In this document: one piece after another, positions 42,383-45,248 of the stretch | Position numbering within the stretch: the first letter of the stretch is position 1 | Layout of the letters: each line of letters begins with the position of its first letter | Source: Acholeplasma laidlawii | GTDB lineage: Bacteria; Bacillota_I; Bacilli_A; Acholeplasmatales; Acholeplasmataceae | Length of the DNA stretch: 45,248 nt | Assembly (NCBI RefSeq): GCF_015709225.1 | Contig: NZ_JADNRS010000019.1 | Coordinates: 1-45,248 of the forward strand | Direction of reading: 5' to 3' | Notes under the pieces: model-generated | What the model saw: only the letters and a program-made list of their open reading frames with translations | What the model was told of the DNA's origin: nothing | Databases searched by the model: none | Program-made: the position numbers and the translations under genes

Positions 42383-44569
42383 CTATCCAATGACTATAGG
42401 TGCATTCAGGTCGATGTCATCCATCTGTTTTATCGTGTACCCGCTGTATAAGCCCCCCATTTGTAGAGCTAGAGCATCGCGTAAACCATCAGCATCGTAT
42501 ACCCTAATCTCTTTATTGGACTCATCAACAACATATCCTGTTGTTGGTTCATCTACAAATACTGTTAATGATTGCATATATTTTGTATCTTGAAATGGTA
42601 ATAAATCTTGGTAATTTTCAAATGTAATTGATTCTCCATTGTATCTAGAATTATTAAATACAAATTTGATATCATCAGCTCTTACAGAAAAACCTAAATC
42701 TTCAACAAATTCAGTATTATCAAATGTTGTATTTGAATAAGCAGCTATAAAATGATAACCACCTTTTTCAAATCTTGAATCATTAAACTCTACTTGATAA
42801 CCTTTTGAGTATGAAGTCCAACCTTTTAATGTTGTTCTATTAACAATTAATTTACCTGTTGATGAATCACCATCAATATTAATTGTATAAGCACTTGATG
42901 TAATCAGTGAATCTTCAACGATTACTGTTCCTTCGTATCCATTAAATAATAAACCGCGGAATGCACTTGCTGATGTGATTTCATTTAATCTAATGTTACT
43001 AAATGTAGTTACTGAATCAGCAGTTGTTCCTGTTACGTAAATTGTAGCACCCCAAGTAGCTGTTCCACCCATTGATAAAACTGAGTTTTTCACTGTATTA
43101 TTTGAACCATTGATCATAATAGCATATTCTCCTGCAAAACGTTGTGAATCAGGTAATGTAGTTTTTGCCATTAAGCCGTCAATTGTATTATTTGAACCGT
43201 TAATTGTAAGCATTCTAATCGCTGCATTGAATACAACTTCTTCTAAGCTACTGAATGTAAATCCACTTCCTGTAACTGATAATGTTGTACTTAATCCTTG
43301 ACCAATAACGATATCTTTGAAACCTAAAACAATTGCTTTATCTAATTCTGTTTGTGAACGAACAACCATTCTTGCTTTTACATTTTCAGCAAGTTTTACA
43401 TCCCCATTTAATGCAAATGAACCTAAATCAAGTGTGATTGCTTTATCAATAACAAATGCTTCTGATAATGTCATGTTTTTTTCAAGATATACGATATCGC
43501 CTGATGTTGCACTTCTTAAAGCTTCTTCTGCATTAAAGTATACTTCTAAAGTATCTGACACGACTCTTGCTTCAATTGGACGATCAAATAAGATATATTC
43601 ACTGAAATGTGTAGTTGTAAATTGAATGTAATATTTACCATCAATTTCAAAACTAGTTGTTGCCATTGGCTCTAATTGTGTTCCATCACTATAATAAACT
43701 ACAGCACCTGGCATATCTTTATCAACTGGAATTGTAACTGTAATTAATTCTTCATTATCTTCAGCGATTCCTGGAAGTTTGATATCTAAAGTTTGTACTA
43801 ATACTGGACTAGTAGCATCTTGTTTAACTACAAAATTAGTAGGAGCAGCAGGTTTAGTAATCTCTACAGTAGGAACTTGACCTGGTGCGAATATACCCTC
43901 TGGAATATCTAATTTAATTCCACCTTGATTCAATACAGCTGATCCGTTATATCTAATGATTTCTTCATCACCAGTAACTTCAGCATTACCTTGAATTGCT
44001 TCAACAACTAATACAATACTAGTTGATAGATCTTGATATTTATTACCAGCATTTTCTGGAAGTTCAATTTCAAAAGTAATATTTTCAAGTTCATCTGTTA
44101 CTGCAAGATCTTGCCAATTTGATTTATATGAAATAATTCCACTAAAATCACTTTCATTAACTTTGAAACTTAAACCAGAGAATAATAGTAAACTATCATC
44201 CCTTTCAACACCCTCAGGTGCTACAGATGATATGCTTACTCTATATTTAACAGCAATATTACTTTTATTTGTAAGTTGAACTGTAAATTTAACTCCATCA
44301 CCAGGAACTAATTTATTAAGTACTACTTGATTTTCATCGAATTCAACATCACCCCCGAATGTATGTTGTAATCCAGTAACATATGCTTCATCTAATTGTT
44401 TTGTTTGAATCGAAGCTTCATCTACGACAGCTTCTACACTTACCTTCCCACTGGTAATATCAATTGAATTACGACTTACGCTTGTAAATAAAGCATAAGT
44501 TGCACCTAATAATAGACTAAGCGCTAATGCAATAGTTAATATTGCACTTGTAATAACTTTCTTTTTCAT
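42383..44569 (-). CDS. Surface beta-helix protein with SipW-type (TasA-like) N-terminus
   Basis: 728 aa. The start TSAILTIALALSLLLGATYALF followed by TS is a SipW-cognate signal peptide, as in TasA/CalY. The TasA-like beta-sandwich (about 28-205) is followed by a linker with a second sandwich (about 210-330) and a parallel beta-helix (about 375-640) with repeated SNNTIDGL- and SNNTVKN-like turns. The segment LEVYFNAEEALRSATSGDIV recurs at the end as IRVYDADGLRDALALQMGGL. The first copy goes on for hundreds of residues but the second stops after about 40, so the protein looks truncated. It is probably secreted and surface-bound, as adhesin or fibre component. It lies 49 bases after the smaller TasA-like gene. 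Confidence 0.8.
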   Translation of the reverse strand: MKKKVITSAILTIALALSLLLGATYALFTSVSRNSIDITSGKVSVEAVVDEASIQTKQLDEAYVTGLQHTFGGDVEFDENQVVLNKLVPGDGVKFTVQLTNKSNIAVKYRVSISSVAPEGVERDDSLLLFSGLSFKVNESDFSGIISYKSNWQDLAVTDELENITFEIELPENAGNKYQDLSTSIVLVVEAIQGNAEVTGDEEIIRYNGSAVLNQGGIKLDIPEGIFAPGQVPTVEITKPAAPTNFVVKQDATSPVLVQTLDIKLPGIAEDNEELITVTIPVDKDMPGAVVYYSDGTQLEPMATTSFEIDGKYYIQFTTTHFSEYILFDRPIEARVVSDTLEVYFNAEEALRSATSGDIVYLEKNMTLSEAFVIDKAITLDLGSFALNGDVKLAENVKARMVVRSQTELDKAIVLGFKDIVIGQGLSTTLSVTGSGFTFSSLEEVVFNAAIRMLTINGSNNTIDGLMAKTTLPDSQRFAGEYAIMINGSNNTVKNSVLSMGGTATWGATIYVTGTTADSVTTFSNIRLNEITSASAFRGLLFNGYEGTVIVEDSLITSSAYTINIDGDSSTGKLIVNRTTLKGWTSYSKGYQVEFNDSRFEKGGYHFIAAYSNTTFDNTEFVEDLGFSVRADDIKFVFNNSRYNGESITFENYQDLLPFQDTKYMQSLTVFVDEPTTGYVVDESNKEIRVYDADGLRDALALQMGGLYSGYTIKQMDDIDLNAPIVIG

Positions 44570-44617
44570 ATACTTCTCCCTAAGTATTTTTTGGTTTTAT
44601 AACCTAAAAATATTATT

Positions 44618-45238
44618 TTATTCAGTTGTTCTTTGAATTGCTGTAACTATTAAGTCAAAGTCAACTGTTAAATCTTGTGCATCATTGTTATCATTTTGAT
44701 TAATGAATTCAATTCTAATTGTGAATGACTTGGCGCTGTTTGAAACAGTTTTGTCCATCGTTCCACTGACTAAAATTGTTTCACCGTCTGATAACAATTT
44801 AGCATTTACTGTATCACCATCAACTGTTACTTTTAATTGCTCTGCTAATGCATTTGAGTTACTTGTTAAGACGATTTTTACTGTATAGTCAAACGCTACA
44901 CTACCATTATTTGATAGTTTTAATGTAGCTTCATAGAATGAATTTGGAACAACTAAAACTTCATCTTCTAAACCAAATACATTTTCAGTTAGCGTTGATG
45001 ATTTAGTAAAGTCTTTAACTTCATTGTCTGTTTGTTCAACTAAATAACCTGTGACAGGATTTAGTTCTGCCCATTTCAAACTTGTTCTTTCCAGTTTTAC
45101 TTTAAGTGTTCCAGCTTGTAAATGGTTATCAATACTGATTGAATCTGAGAACAGTGCATATGTTCCCGCAACTATAAGTGCTGCAGCTCCAACAATAGCA
45201 AATGCTGATGCGATTAAGACCTTAATTTTACTCCCCAT
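44618..45238 (-). CDS. TasA/CalY-like secreted protein with SipW-type signal peptide
   Basis: 206 aa. The N-terminus (FAIVGAAALIVAGTYALFSD) is a SipW-type signal peptide with cleavage expected around GTYALFSD. The rest is a beta-rich TasA/camelysin-like domain with the LQAGTLKVKLERTSLKW start and IRIEFINQNDNNDAQD near the end. TasA family members polymerise into extracellular fibres, cleaved by the dedicated peptidase SipW. GAGG lies 6 bases from the ATG at the edge of the window; SipW may lie just beyond. Together with the 728-aa protein it makes a probable surface-fibre operon. Confidence 0.82.
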   Translation of the reverse strand: MGSKIKVLIASAFAIVGAAALIVAGTYALFSDSISIDNHLQAGTLKVKLERTSLKWAELNPVTGYLVEQTDNEVKDFTKSSTLTENVFGLEDEVLVVPNSFYEATLKLSNNGSVAFDYTVKIVLTSNSNALAEQLKVTVDGDTVNAKLLSDGETILVSGTMDKTVSNSAKSFTIRIEFINQNDNNDAQDLTVDFDLIVTAIQRTTE

Positions 45239-45248
45239 ATTTAACCTC

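Noticed and set aside
42390-43625. Plus-strand ORFs inside the beta-helix gene
   Set aside because: They are shadows of a gene with clear signal peptide and repeats.

Overview
The window is AT-rich, bacterial DNA with short intergenic gaps. It uses the standard code: TGA is a real stop (ATGA overlaps at 2281, 26033 and 27122; stops at 23327 and 32876) and Trp is TGG. The gene set, base composition and absence of visible wall-synthesis genes suggest an Acholeplasma-like mollicute. A related low-GC Firmicute such as an Izemoplasma relative is possible. No rRNA or tRNA gene was recognised.

Layout. 0-5 kb: a minus-strand operon of an HAD phosphatase and two MacB-type ABC proteins. 5-9.4 kb: a reversed-order GH3 glycosidase behind two LacI-like operator sites, a FrnE-type DsbA protein and a small membrane protein. 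9.4-12 kb: PepF and a membrane-anchored XRE regulator with an apparently leaderless promoter. 12-16.5 kb: DegV, a two-TM protein with LemA, and a CDF cation exporter. 16.5-20.7 kb: a FabK/MaoC pair, a ZIP transporter next to an MntR/DtxR-type regulator, a gene remnant and a lipoprotein cyclophilin. 20.8-23 kb: small proteins and a TrmB-type regulator with a near-perfect autoregulatory site.

23.0-25.65 kb is a compact sulfur-trafficking operon: rhodanese, CoA-disulfide reductase-rhodanese fusion, second rhodanese and a CstR-like repressor. It has a textbook promoter with a CsoR/CstR-type operator over the start site. The repressor keeps Cys31 but has Lys at position 60, where the second sensing Cys of CstR is expected, and has a Cys at position 3. 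Next to it is a decayed arsR-permease-thioredoxin cassette, then an ABC-2 exporter.

28-38.5 kb is mostly housekeeping: GNAT, a membrane protein, meso-DAP dehydrogenase, a CotH-like lipoprotein, aldo/keto reductase, M42 peptidase, MATE exporter, a methyltransferase with a PlsC-like acyltransferase carrying a zinc ribbon, and an ABM monooxygenase. 38.6-42.3 kb is an insertion-sequence graveyard: a frameshifted ISL3 transposase, an IS21 element with a broken istA but intact istB, and the end of a second IS21-like element. 42.4-45.2 kb holds two surface proteins with SipW-type (TasA/CalY-like) signal peptides. The larger is a beta-helix protein that seems to stop in the middle of a repeated unit, beside the IS cluster.
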